This document shows positions 1 to 5,494 of a stretch of DNA of 5,659 nucleotides, piece by piece; positions within the stretch are counted from its first letter, which is position 1; every line of letters starts with the position of its first letter. The stretch is taken from NCBI GenBank assembly GCA_016764155.1, contig JAESSK010000026.1, positions 4,339 through 9,997 on the forward strand. The letters are read 5' to 3'. The notes under the pieces are model-generated. The model had not been told where the DNA came from, made no database searches, and was given only the letters and a program-made list of their open reading frames with translations. The stretch comes from Rhizobiaceae bacterium (GTDB lineage Bacteria; Pseudomonadota; Alphaproteobacteria; Rhizobiales; Rhizobiaceae). The translations under genes were made by a program, and so were the position numbers.

Positions 1-971
1 TTACCGCTGCGTGGGCGGCGGAAACTACGTTTCACCTTGCGCCGAACTTTGCCCTTATAGTTCGAAGCTGAAGCATTGCCATTCTTACTTGATTTCTTGC
101 CTTTGGATTTTCCGATGGCATTTTGCTTTGCCGTTTTTGATCCCTTGGCATCGCCCGCACGGGCATTTCTTTTGCCTTTGCCATTTGAACCAGCGCTGGT
201 TTTCTTCTTTACCTTCTTCTTCTTTTTAACTGGTTTTTTAGAAACCTTCTTCTTCGGAACTTTTTTCTGTTCAGGTTCAACAGTCAGTTTGGGTTGTTGA
301 TGCTCGATTTTTTCGACTATTGGCTCGACGGTTACCGCTTCGATGACTTCCGGCTTAACCTCTTCAATGGTGACTGCTTCTTCTGGTTCCACCGCAACGG
401 CTTCCATCTCCAAAAGAGGTGGGCTGATGGTTCTCTCAGATAATAGAGCAGGTTGAAGGCTTGCAATATTGATGAGGGCAAGTTGAATTTCTGCGGTCAA
501 TAATTCAGTCGGTTCGGCATCAGTAAAAGCAATTGGTTCAGAAAGTGTTTGCGGTGTCGGTTCAGCTTCAGGTGCGGATATTGTCAGAATTTTAGTTTCG
601 ACAACTTTCACCAATTCTGGTTTCACAGTCGCGGTTGTTGCGGGATCAACCAATGTGGGAGTTGTGGCGGGTTCCACAATCTCCGCCTCGTTCAATTGTT
701 CTGAAGTCTCAAGGACAGATTCTTCTGGAAGCTCGGTCGTCTCCGTTTCGCTATTGTCGACGATTTTTGGTTCCGTCGGTTCAAATATCTCGGATGGATT
801 TCCAGCCACCGATTCATTTTGAAAAGCATCTCCCAAGAGGGATATCTCGATTGGAGAACCACCCTCAATATTCGTCTCTTCGTCCGATTGATAAAGCCAG
901 CCAGCCACCCCTGCATGAATGACTGCGGATAGGGCAAGTGCTGCACCCCATTTTCCAATTTGCATACTCAT
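1..971 (-). CDS. tonB: TonB energy transducer, C-terminus cut off by the window edge
   Basis: TonB spans the periplasm and carries energy from the inner-membrane ExbB-ExbD motor to the outer-membrane receptor. I read 323 uninterrupted codons that run off the left edge. Residues 6-27 form one transmembrane helix with the S-x-x-x-H motif (S15, H19) that in E. coli TonB is S16/H20 and contacts ExbB. A very long linker follows: residues 28-235 are Glu-rich with scattered EP pairs, and residues 236-300 are Lys-rich. From about N304 (NYKGKVRRKVKR) the sequence resembles the start of a TonB C-terminal domain, mostly outside the window. The linker alone exceeds all of E. coli TonB. I chose the ATG at 971 because it overlaps the stop of the preceding exbD as ATGA and has a GAGAGGG ribosome site 7 nt upstream; a second in-frame ATG at 965 is further away. 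The domain calls are secure; the exact C-terminus is unseen. Confidence 0.87.
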   Translation of the reverse strand, partial: MSMQIGKWGAALALSAVIHAGVAGWLYQSDEETNIEGGSPIEISLLGDAFQNESVAGNPSEIFEPTEPKIVDNSETETTELPEESVLETSEQLNEAEIVEPATTPTLVDPATTATVKPELVKVVETKILTISAPEAEPTPQTLSEPIAFTDAEPTELLTAEIQLALINIASLQPALLSERTISPPLLEMEAVAVEPEEAVTIEEVKPEVIEAVTVEPIVEKIEHQQPKLTVEPEQKKVPKKKVSKKPVKKKKKVKKKTSAGSNGKGKRNARAGDAKGSKTAKQNAIGKSKGKKSSKNGNASASNYKGKVRRKVKRSFRRPRSG

Positions 972-1366
972 TGACCAGCCCTCTCGGTGATCACATGCAC
1001 AGAACTCACCCCGAGTCCTCGAAGCTTGGAAACCAGGTCAATCAGCTTGAGAGCGGGTAGTTCCTTATCTGCAACAATACGAACTTTCAAAGGTCCGCCT
1101 AAATTGGTTTGGCGCAATCCAGTCAGAAAAGTTTCGACACTAATGAACTGGCCACGAAAATATAATTGTCCATTGGCACGAGCAGAAAGTGTATCCGGCG
1201 GTTGCACCGGTTCGCCCGTCTCGGCACTGATCATGGTAATGTCGTTATCCTGCGGCGGCGTTAGGGTGCCAGCGATCAGGAAGAAGATCAGCATCAAAAA
1301 CACCACATTGATCAGCGTGATGGTACCTTCGCTCTGCGGTCGTTTCTGAGGGCGTGCAAGGCGCAT
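968..1366 (-). CDS. exbD: Second ExbD paralogue, transmembrane Asp replaced by Asn
   Basis: This 132-residue protein belongs to the ExbD/TolR family, the motor subunit that works with ExbB to energise TonB. It has a short basic cytoplasmic tail (1-14), one transmembrane helix (about 16-36) and a periplasmic domain whose end (about 93-127) keeps the family beta-alpha-beta look (KVRIVADKELP...LRGLGVSSVHVIT). In E. coli ExbD the helix carries D25, required for proton use. The aligned residue here is N20 (helix LINVVFLMLIFFLIA), encoded by AAT, one base from GAT. The paralogue just upstream keeps D20 at the same position. It starts 3 nt after the first exbD stop, with GGAAGG 6 nt before the ATG, and its stop overlaps the tonB start. 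Length and frame are intact, so it does not look like a decaying gene. I infer a structural or asymmetric partner of the first ExbD rather than an independent proton channel. Confidence 0.9.
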   Translation of the reverse strand: MRLARPQKRPQSEGTITLINVVFLMLIFFLIAGTLTPPQDNDITMISAETGEPVQPPDTLSARANGQLYFRGQFISVETFLTGLRQTNLGGPLKVRIVADKELPALKLIDLVSKLRGLGVSSVHVITERAGQ

Positions 1367-1369
1367 AGG

Positions 1370-1750
1370 TTACCTTCCAACCGAAATTTTGAGGCCGGTC
1401 TTACGCACTGTTTCAACTGCACTCACCAGCATTTGCGAACTCACTTCATCACGAATAAGAATGACGGCAGTCTTTGCACCTAATGTGGCAAGTCGCATCA
1501 ATTCCAGCTCTGAAGTTTCGTTGGAGATTTGCACCCCGTTTATGCGCCAGCCCGCTTTGGTGAGATTTATCATTATGTCCGGGCGCAAACTGGATGCGTT
1601 GAAGCCACTGCTCCCACCGGTGATTTCCACCTCGGAATATTTGGTGAAAGTGGAAGACAGCATGAAGAATAGCAGCAACAGAAAAATTACGTCGATCAAC
1701 GATGTGAGCGATAACCTTCGCCCGCGCCGAATAGGCGTATCAATGCGCAT
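1370..1750 (-). CDS. exbD: First ExbD paralogue, canonical proton-motor subunit
   Basis: This 126-residue ExbD/TolR-family protein is an inner-membrane protein that couples proton flow to TonB. It has an arginine-rich cytoplasmic tail (1-13), one transmembrane helix at about 14-35 (SLTSLIDVIFLLLLFFMLSS) and a periplasmic domain at about 58-125. D20 sits in LIDV and matches the essential D25 of E. coli ExbD. TolR is the main alternative, but the neighbouring TonB and heme receptor favour ExbD. The start at 1750 lies inside the end of exbB (11-nt overlap) with only a weak upstream purine run, which suggests translational coupling to exbB. A second exbD follows after 3 nt, an arrangement I have seen in several alphaproteobacterial heme loci. 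The two copies are clearly diverged paralogues, not a recent duplication. Confidence 0.93.
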   Translation of the reverse strand: MRIDTPIRRGRRLSLTSLIDVIFLLLLFFMLSSTFTKYSEVEITGGSSGFNASSLRPDIMINLTKAGWRINGVQISNETSELELMRLATLGAKTAVILIRDEVSSQMLVSAVETVRKTGLKISVGR

Positions 1751-2432
1751 ATTCTCGGCCCATCTGTGTTGCGGTTTCAGCGGATATTTTATTGGTCATC
1801 GGTAGTTCACCGGAGATGATGCTGCCACTCAATACCTCGATGGCGACCCGCTCGTCTTCCAAGCGTGTTTCGAACCATGTGAGGGTTAAAGATACAGGCA
1901 TAGCCACGGCAAGGCCCACAGCAGTGGTCAAGAGAGCCACCCAAATGCCGCCAGCCAGCAAAGACGGGTCAACGGAGTTTCCCGCCGATTGTAAATTCTG
2001 AAATGCCTCAATCATACCAAGCACCGTGCCGAACAATCCAAGCAGCGGAGATATCTGGGCAATCGCATCCATCGCGCGAAACCCGCGCTGTAATTCGTGA
2101 AGATGGGTAATGGCCGCACGGCCAACGTCCTCTTCGATCCCTTGTTGGGATTTGACGCCCTGCGCCATGGTGCGCATCGCAACCGCAAGACATGCGTTAA
2201 GCGCACCCGCTCTGGCGCCAACCATTGCCAGCGCTTCGATTTTGTTGCCGTGATGCCAAAGCTTCACCGCTTGGCGTGCAATGCTGTGGGAACCCACACG
2301 CTGTTGGAAAAATTGAAAGAGTTTTAGCCCGATAAGAGCCATGGCAAAAACCGACAAGGCCATCAATATGGCAACAACTGGTCCACCGACTTCCAGAAAG
2401 GACTGGATGGTTTCTATCATAGAATTCAACAT
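1740..2432 (-). CDS. exbB: ExbB, proton channel of the TonB motor
   Basis: This 230-residue MotA/TolQ/ExbB-family inner-membrane protein forms the pentameric channel that houses ExbD and drives TonB. Helix 1 is at about 17-40, a cytoplasmic region at 41-122, helix 2 at about 123-145 with the family signature AQISPLLGLFGTVLGMIEAF, and helix 3 at about 160-187 (GIWVALLTTAVGLAVAMP). T136 and T170 match the conserved channel threonines T148 and T181 of E. coli ExbB. The amphipathic N-terminus (IETIQSFLEVGG) is typical. The start at 2432 has AGGG 6 nt upstream, overlapping the preceding gene's stop region; M5 is a possible later start. It begins 8 nt after the small secreted-protein gene and overlaps the next gene, exbD. 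TolQ is the alternative family name, but no tolA, tolB or pal genes are nearby. Confidence 0.95.
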   Translation of the reverse strand: MLNSMIETIQSFLEVGGPVVAILMALSVFAMALIGLKLFQFFQQRVGSHSIARQAVKLWHHGNKIEALAMVGARAGALNACLAVAMRTMAQGVKSQQGIEEDVGRAAITHLHELQRGFRAMDAIAQISPLLGLFGTVLGMIEAFQNLQSAGNSVDPSLLAGGIWVALLTTAVGLAVAMPVSLTLTWFETRLEDERVAIEVLSGSIISGELPMTNKISAETATQMGREYAH

Positions 2433-2440
2433 GAAAAGCC

Positions 2441-2878
2441 CTAGCTGCCAAATTCTATGGCGGTTTTGTTATTCGTAATAAGATTGGACATGCAGGCGTC
2501 TTCATTTGCGCCTTTACATTCTTTCGCGCTGTTGATCAGAACCCGACTGATCTTCGTGCAATCTGTACCTGCCAGATTGAACTGGCGGACTTTGGTTTTT
2601 CCGTCATTCAGGGTTTGGAAATTAAATATCGTCATTCGATCGACAAGTCCCTCGCCATCAAAAAGAACAACCTCGTAGGAAACTTTTTCAAGTTTCCTTC
2701 CGAGGTTGTTTTTAACAACAAAGATAATTTGGCAACCATCCTGCGAAGGTTTCAGATTATTCAGTTCAACTGAAATATTCGGGGTTTTATCTTGAGCCTG
2801 AACAGGCCCTCCCGTTGCCGTTGCCGTGACCAAAGCCAGGATGAATAATCTTAAACCAATTCGCAATCGTGTCGTCAT
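2441..2878 (-). CDS. Small secreted four-cysteine protein of unknown function
   Basis: I do not know a function for this 145-residue protein. It starts with a basic stretch and hydrophobic core (RLRIGLRLFILALVTATATG) and a likely signal-peptidase site after VQA (residue 28), leaving about 117 residues in the periplasm. Four cysteines (49, 107, 121, 129) could make two disulfides. The middle part (VVKNNLGRKLEKVSYEVVLFD, then LNDGKTKVRQF) alternates in a way that recalls small immunoglobulin-like beta domains of the FxLYD type; that is inference only. I chose the ATG at 2878: it follows the receptor stop by 1 nt (TAATATG) and has GGGTGG just before it. A TTG at 2890 would add four residues and overlap the receptor gene. 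Its place between receptor and exbB suggests a periplasmic role in heme uptake, and I have an impression of similar proteins beside exbB in related genomes. The gene also carries a strong internal hairpin, listed separately. Confidence 0.85.
   Translation of the reverse strand: MTTRLRIGLRLFILALVTATATGGPVQAQDKTPNISVELNNLKPSQDGCQIIFVVKNNLGRKLEKVSYEVVLFDGEGLVDRMTIFNFQTLNDGKTKVRQFNLAGTDCTKISRVLINSAKECKGANEDACMSNLITNNKTAIEFGS
2666..2710 (-). repeat. Long intragenic inverted repeat (19-bp stem), possible attenuator or RNA-processing hairpin
   Basis: In the operon's RNA sense, AACAACCTCG-GA-AGGAAACTT pairs with AAGTTTCCT-A-CGAGGTTGTT across a GAAA tetraloop. That is 9 + 10 base pairs interrupted only by a 2x1 internal loop. 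The stem is followed at once by CTTTTTG in the operon direction. On the plus strand the same stem runs into GTTGTTTTTAA, so it resembles a bidirectional intrinsic terminator. It lies inside the unknown secreted-protein gene, downstream of the receptor and upstream of exbB. The repeat is certain. A role in partial termination or in protecting the receptor mRNA 3' end is inference. Confidence 0.8.
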
Positions 2879-2879
2879 A

Positions 2880-5030
2880 TTACCACCCAAATTCCTTCAC
2901 TAGAGAGAGTTTGAATGTACGGCCCTTGCCGTTATCACCGGCCAGATTGTGGCGGTACATTTCGTCAAACATGTTCTCAACCGAAGCACGTAACTCAAAG
3001 CCACCATATTCAGGCTCATCCGGTTTCCACGACATGAATAATCCATGGGTGCTGTAAGAGGAAAATGGACCAGCTATGCCGGATAGGCCATCCGTTGCGC
3101 CTGTCTTAGTGAACGCATAGAATTGAGATCTCCATCCGAATTCAAAATTCATATCCGGAATACGCTTGCCGATAGTGAAGGCAAGATTATCAGCCGGAAT
3201 TGAGTTTAAGCCCACTCCGGTTGTCAGGTCTTCTCCGCGAATGCGGCTATAGGCCAAACTGCCGAATACTTCGTCAGAGCTATAGGCCGCTTCGACTTCG
3301 ACGCCTTCAATCTGAGCTTTGTCGATGTTGACGAAATAGACCACAGCAGCAGCATTCCCCGTATCAGGGTTGGTGGATATTAGGTTTTCCAGATTGTTCT
3401 GGAAGAACGTTGTTTTTAACTGGACGCTGTCCCCTTCTGACACGACATCGAAGAGTGAAACAGTGAACCCTGCCTCATAGTTATCGGATTCTTCTTTATC
3501 CAAAACGAGACTGGCAAGTCGACCACCGGGATAAGTCGTATTCGGCGCGGCAGAGGAAAATATCTCATCCAGAGTTGCTACACGCTCTGTATGGGCAACA
3601 GATCCAAACAAGGAAAAATTCTCATTGAATTTATACATTGCCGCAATTTTTGGTGAAAATGCAGTGTCACTAATAGCTGATGCGGAAGCAATTGATGCAT
3701 CCGGCACCAGATCAATGAAATCAACGCGGACACCAGGAATGATGGTCAGCTTTTCATCAAAAATGAATTCGTTCTGAACATAGAGACCAAGTTTGGTGTC
3801 TTCGCCTTCAGGGTGGAAACCAATAGGTCCGTTATCTGTATCTGCAGTACGTATCTGGCGGCTATATTGAGCACCAATCGTCAGATAGTTTTCGTAATCG
3901 TCACCGATCTTCTCAAACGTATTTTCCAGCTTTACAGCCGATGTTTGATATCCGTAATTAGATGGACGAAATAGCGCTGAATTTCCGAAGGCTCCGACGA
4001 GTGAAGCATCATCTTGCACAACCGTTGTATCTGAATAAGAAACATTGAACTTGAGATTGAGATATGGATTGTCACTGGCCGGATTTTCATAGGAAAAGAT
4101 GATGGTTTCATCCGTTACTTCCCGGTCGATCGTTCCAAAACCCAGCGTGCCAGTTTGCGAATATTCTGTATCATCCGCGGTACTTTGCCAGCGTTGGTAA
4201 GATAGGCGCATGGACTGTTCATCATTCATGCCGAAATGGCGCGTGCCCTTGAGCGAGAATGAATTGGAATCAATTTCGGAGCCGGCAATTTCATTGCCAT
4301 CACCATCCTCATATTTAGCGGACTGACGATAATTGCCTGCAAACAGAAAATCGCTATGCTCATCAAGTCGAACCGCGTAAATAGCCGAACCCAGATATCC
4401 ATCCCGGTTGGAATCAAACGCTCCCTTTATCCGAAGGGCTCCGTTTTGACCTTCATCCAGGAAATCAGATGCGTCTTTGGTGGTCATGTTAATGACGCCA
4501 CCATAAGCACCTGAACCGTATAATGTCGAAGATGCCGGACCTCTGAGAATTTCAATTCTTTTATAAAGTTCAGGGTCACTGAAGAATGAGCCCATACGAT
4601 ACTGCTCGTAAAATTTGGTTGCGCCATCGACAGTAACAATAATTTTAGATTCGTCAGATGCACCCAGACTGCCGACCCCGCGTATATTAAAGGACTGACC
4701 AACAATACGGTCACTACCGATTGCTGTAACACCCGGCACTTCGTCTAAGGCATCACCAATGGTTGTTGCCCCTTCACGGTCCAGATCTTCCTGATTGATG
4801 ACCGTTACCGCTTGTGGCGTATCGATTGCAATTTTTTCGTTACCGGCACCAACAATAATACGCTGCAAAAGCGTTGTTGAGCGGTTTGAGTTTTTAGAAA
4901 CCTCTAAATCTTCCGCTGTCACCGTATTAACGGCTGGCACGCTCTGCGCGTGCGCTGCTGTTGCAAAAGATAGTACAGCCAAAGCCGCACCCCCCATTAA
5001 AATTCTCGATCTACGTCTAACCAGCCCCAT
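2880..5030 (-). CDS. hmuR: TonB-dependent outer-membrane heme receptor
   Basis: This 716-residue receptor would bind heme or hemoproteins at the cell surface and import heme using TonB energy. It has a signal peptide (1-28, cut after AHA), a TonB-box-like segment at about 55-63 (LQRIIVGAG), a plug domain at about 66-185 (TPQAVTVINQEDL, FNIRGVG, EILRGPASSTLYGSGAYGGVINM) and a 22-strand-type barrel to the C-terminus, ending in an aromatic residue (KLSLVKEFGW). Adjacent hemP/hmuS and its own TonB system support heme as substrate. In the region where HemR/HmuR receptors carry FRAP and NPNL, this protein has H480-TERVATLDEIF and LVLDKEESDNYEAG, so both motifs are degenerate although a histidine is present. 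The ATG at 5030 has AGGAG 9 nt upstream. It is the first gene of the minus-strand operon and is transcribed divergently from hemP. A siderophore or hemoglobin specificity cannot be fully excluded. Confidence 0.96.
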   Translation of the reverse strand: MGLVRRRSRILMGGAALAVLSFATAAHAQSVPAVNTVTAEDLEVSKNSNRSTTLLQRIIVGAGNEKIAIDTPQAVTVINQEDLDREGATTIGDALDEVPGVTAIGSDRIVGQSFNIRGVGSLGASDESKIIVTVDGATKFYEQYRMGSFFSDPELYKRIEILRGPASSTLYGSGAYGGVINMTTKDASDFLDEGQNGALRIKGAFDSNRDGYLGSAIYAVRLDEHSDFLFAGNYRQSAKYEDGDGNEIAGSEIDSNSFSLKGTRHFGMNDEQSMRLSYQRWQSTADDTEYSQTGTLGFGTIDREVTDETIIFSYENPASDNPYLNLKFNVSYSDTTVVQDDASLVGAFGNSALFRPSNYGYQTSAVKLENTFEKIGDDYENYLTIGAQYSRQIRTADTDNGPIGFHPEGEDTKLGLYVQNEFIFDEKLTIIPGVRVDFIDLVPDASIASASAISDTAFSPKIAAMYKFNENFSLFGSVAHTERVATLDEIFSSAAPNTTYPGGRLASLVLDKEESDNYEAGFTVSLFDVVSEGDSVQLKTTFFQNNLENLISTNPDTGNAAAVVYFVNIDKAQIEGVEVEAAYSSDEVFGSLAYSRIRGEDLTTGVGLNSIPADNLAFTIGKRIPDMNFEFGWRSQFYAFTKTGATDGLSGIAGPFSSYSTHGLFMSWKPDEPEYGGFELRASVENMFDEMYRHNLAGDNGKGRTFKLSLVKEFGW

Positions 5031-5039
5031 GGTTTAATT

Positions 5040-5044
5040 CTCCT
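5040..5044 (-). promoter_or_regulatory. Ribosome binding site of the heme receptor gene
   Basis: Read on the minus strand, CAGGAGAATT precedes the ATG at 5030, with the AGGAG core 9 nt from the start. It is the best Shine-Dalgarno match in the operon and fits a strongly expressed first gene. It fixes the receptor start. Confidence 0.8.
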
Positions 5045-5059
5045 GTATATTGGCTAATT

Positions 5060-5084
5060 GCTGGCTGGCGGTACGCTTGCTTGC
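5060..5084 (-). promoter_or_regulatory. Leader motifs of the receptor mRNA: GCAAGCAAGC and CCAGCCAGC
   Basis: On the minus strand the untranslated leader of the receptor reads GCAAGCAAGC (5084-5075), six bases, then CCAGCCAGC (5068-5060), 29 nt before the ATG. The same two words occur in the leader of the divergent hmuP gene at 5201-5220. I recall published work in Ensifer meliloti reporting conserved motifs in the 5' UTR of the heme receptor gene shmR that are needed for HmuP-dependent expression. I cannot compare the exact sequences, so identity with those motifs is inference. Confidence 0.5.
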
Positions 5085-5086
5085 AT

Positions 5087-5116
5087 TAAATAATTTCATC
5101 TTAATGTGATGTTAAA
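5087..5116 (-). promoter_or_regulatory. Candidate promoter of the receptor operon
   Basis: On the minus strand, TTTAAC (5116-5111) is followed after 18 nt by TATTTA (5092-5087). Both boxes match the sigma-70 consensus at three of six positions. Transcription would begin near 5080, giving a leader of about 50 nt that contains the CCAGCCAGC motif. A second possibility is TTGACT (5172-5167) with a 17-nt spacer and a poor -10 (TAGGAA, 5149-5144), which would give a leader of roughly 110 nt. The sequence does not decide between them. Confidence 0.3.
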
Positions 5117-5130
5117 CTTGACTATTTAAC
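5111..5130. promoter_or_regulatory. Imperfect palindrome between the divergent genes, possible iron-regulator operator
   Basis: GTTAAA and TTTAAC form perfect 6-bp arms around an 8-nt centre (CTTGACTA). Each arm also serves as a candidate -35 box for one of the two divergent promoters, so a bound dimer would block or activate both. Overlapping it, TGA-N9-TCC (5119-5133) is one base off the TGA-N9-TCA pattern of rhizobial RirA iron-responsive boxes. I found no convincing Irr-type element (TTTAGAA...TTCTAAA). The palindrome is directly visible; the regulator is a guess. Confidence 0.4.
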
Positions 5131-5153
5131 TCCACTAATGCAATTCCTATAAA
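5125..5153 (+). promoter_or_regulatory. Candidate promoter of hmuP-hmuS
   Basis: TTTAAC (5125-5130) and TATAAA (5148-5153) are separated by 17 nt. The -10 box matches the sigma-70 consensus at five of six positions and the -35 at three of six. The start would fall near 5160, giving a leader of about 90 nt that carries the CCAGCCAGC and AAGCAAGC motifs. A TTGACT at 5118-5123 is too far (24 nt) from the same -10. Confidence 0.4.
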
Positions 5154-5200
5154 ACACGACTTTCAGAGTCAAGTTTTAAAATAGAAAATCACGACATCGT

Positions 5201-5220
5201 CCAGCCAGCCAAAAGCAAGC
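5201..5220 (+). promoter_or_regulatory. Leader motifs of the hmuP mRNA: CCAGCCAGC and AAGCAAGC
   Basis: CCAGCCAGC (5201-5209) and AAGCAAGC (5213-5220) lie in the presumed hmuP leader, 43 and 32 nt before the ATG. They repeat, in the opposite order, the two words in the leader of the divergent receptor gene. As DNA they are inverted repeats of each other across the promoter region; as RNA they are the same sense in both transcripts. This suggests a common RNA- or DNA-level control, possibly including hmuP autoregulation. Confidence 0.45.
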
Positions 5221-5252
5221 CCGGCGTAACTAATAAGGGGGCTCGTGATCCA

Positions 5253-5486
5253 ATGAATGCACATATAAATAGACCCGCGCATGATCGCTCGGCAGAAATA
5301 TCCACCGGTGCACGATCCGGTAACCACCAAACGGCACCTGCGCCCAAGTCAGTGGCGCCTTCTGGTAATCCGATTTATTCCAGCCAAAACCTGTTCGGCT
5401 CAACCAATGAAATTGGCATTGAGCACGCAGGGTTTTTCTATCGGCTGCGGATCACCAAACAGGGCAAACTCATTTTAAATAAATAG
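5253..5486 (+). CDS. hmuP: HmuP/HemP family heme-uptake regulator
   Basis: This 77-residue protein belongs to the HemP/HmuP family. In rhizobia HmuP is a positive regulator (co-activator with Irr in Bradyrhizobium) needed for expression of the heme receptor, so it probably acts on the divergent receptor gene. The family core is residues about 38-77: IYSSQNLFGSTNEIGIEHAGFFYRLRITKQGKLILNK, read as LFGS-x-N-E, I-x-H-x-G-x-x-YRLRIT and a C-terminal GKLILNK. Residues 1-37 are a polar tail rich in Ala, Pro, Ser and His, without visible structure, which makes the protein somewhat longer than the shortest HemP proteins. The ATG at 5253 follows AAGGGGG at a long spacing of about 12 nt. hmuS starts 8 nt after its stop, so the two form an operon. 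The family call is firm; the regulatory target is inferred from relatives. Confidence 0.94.
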   Translation: MNAHINRPAHDRSAEISTGARSGNHQTAPAPKSVAPSGNPIYSSQNLFGSTNEIGIEHAGFFYRLRITKQGKLILNK

Positions 5487-5494
5487 GTATAATT

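Noticed and set aside
188..201. 14-bp perfect palindrome AACCAGCGCTGGTT inside the tonB linker
   Set aside because: About one such palindrome is expected per 16 kb by chance. It has no loop, no T-run and no regulatory position, and simply encodes linker residues.
200..260. Pyrimidine-rich tract on the plus strand that could suggest triplex DNA or a poly-T signal
   Set aside because: It is the complement of the AAG/AAA lysine codons of the TonB linker and needs no further explanation.
692..958. Minus-strand 88-residue frame inside tonB
   Set aside because: It is a shifted frame of tonB with no ribosome site or recognisable motif. The tonB frame is continuous and has the S-x-x-x-H helix.
635..1349. 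Plus-strand open frames opposite tonB and the second exbD (e.g. 635-922, 987-1349)
   Set aside because: They lack family features and mirror strongly supported minus-strand genes; their openness follows from the opposite-strand codon pattern.
2879..2890. TTG at 2890 as start of the four-cysteine protein
   Set aside because: The ATG at 2878 is preceded by GGGTGG at suitable spacing, follows the receptor stop by 1 nt and gives a more typical signal peptide.
5031..5252. Irr-type iron control element in the divergent region
   Set aside because: AT-rich stretches such as TTTTAAAATAGAAAA were checked but do not form the TTTAGAA...TTCTAAA inverted repeat.
5488..5493. Perfect TATAAT between hmuP and hmuS
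   Set aside because: A start site from this -10 would fall inside hmuS just after its ATG, and no -35 is seen at the right distance. The AT-rich spacer explains it.
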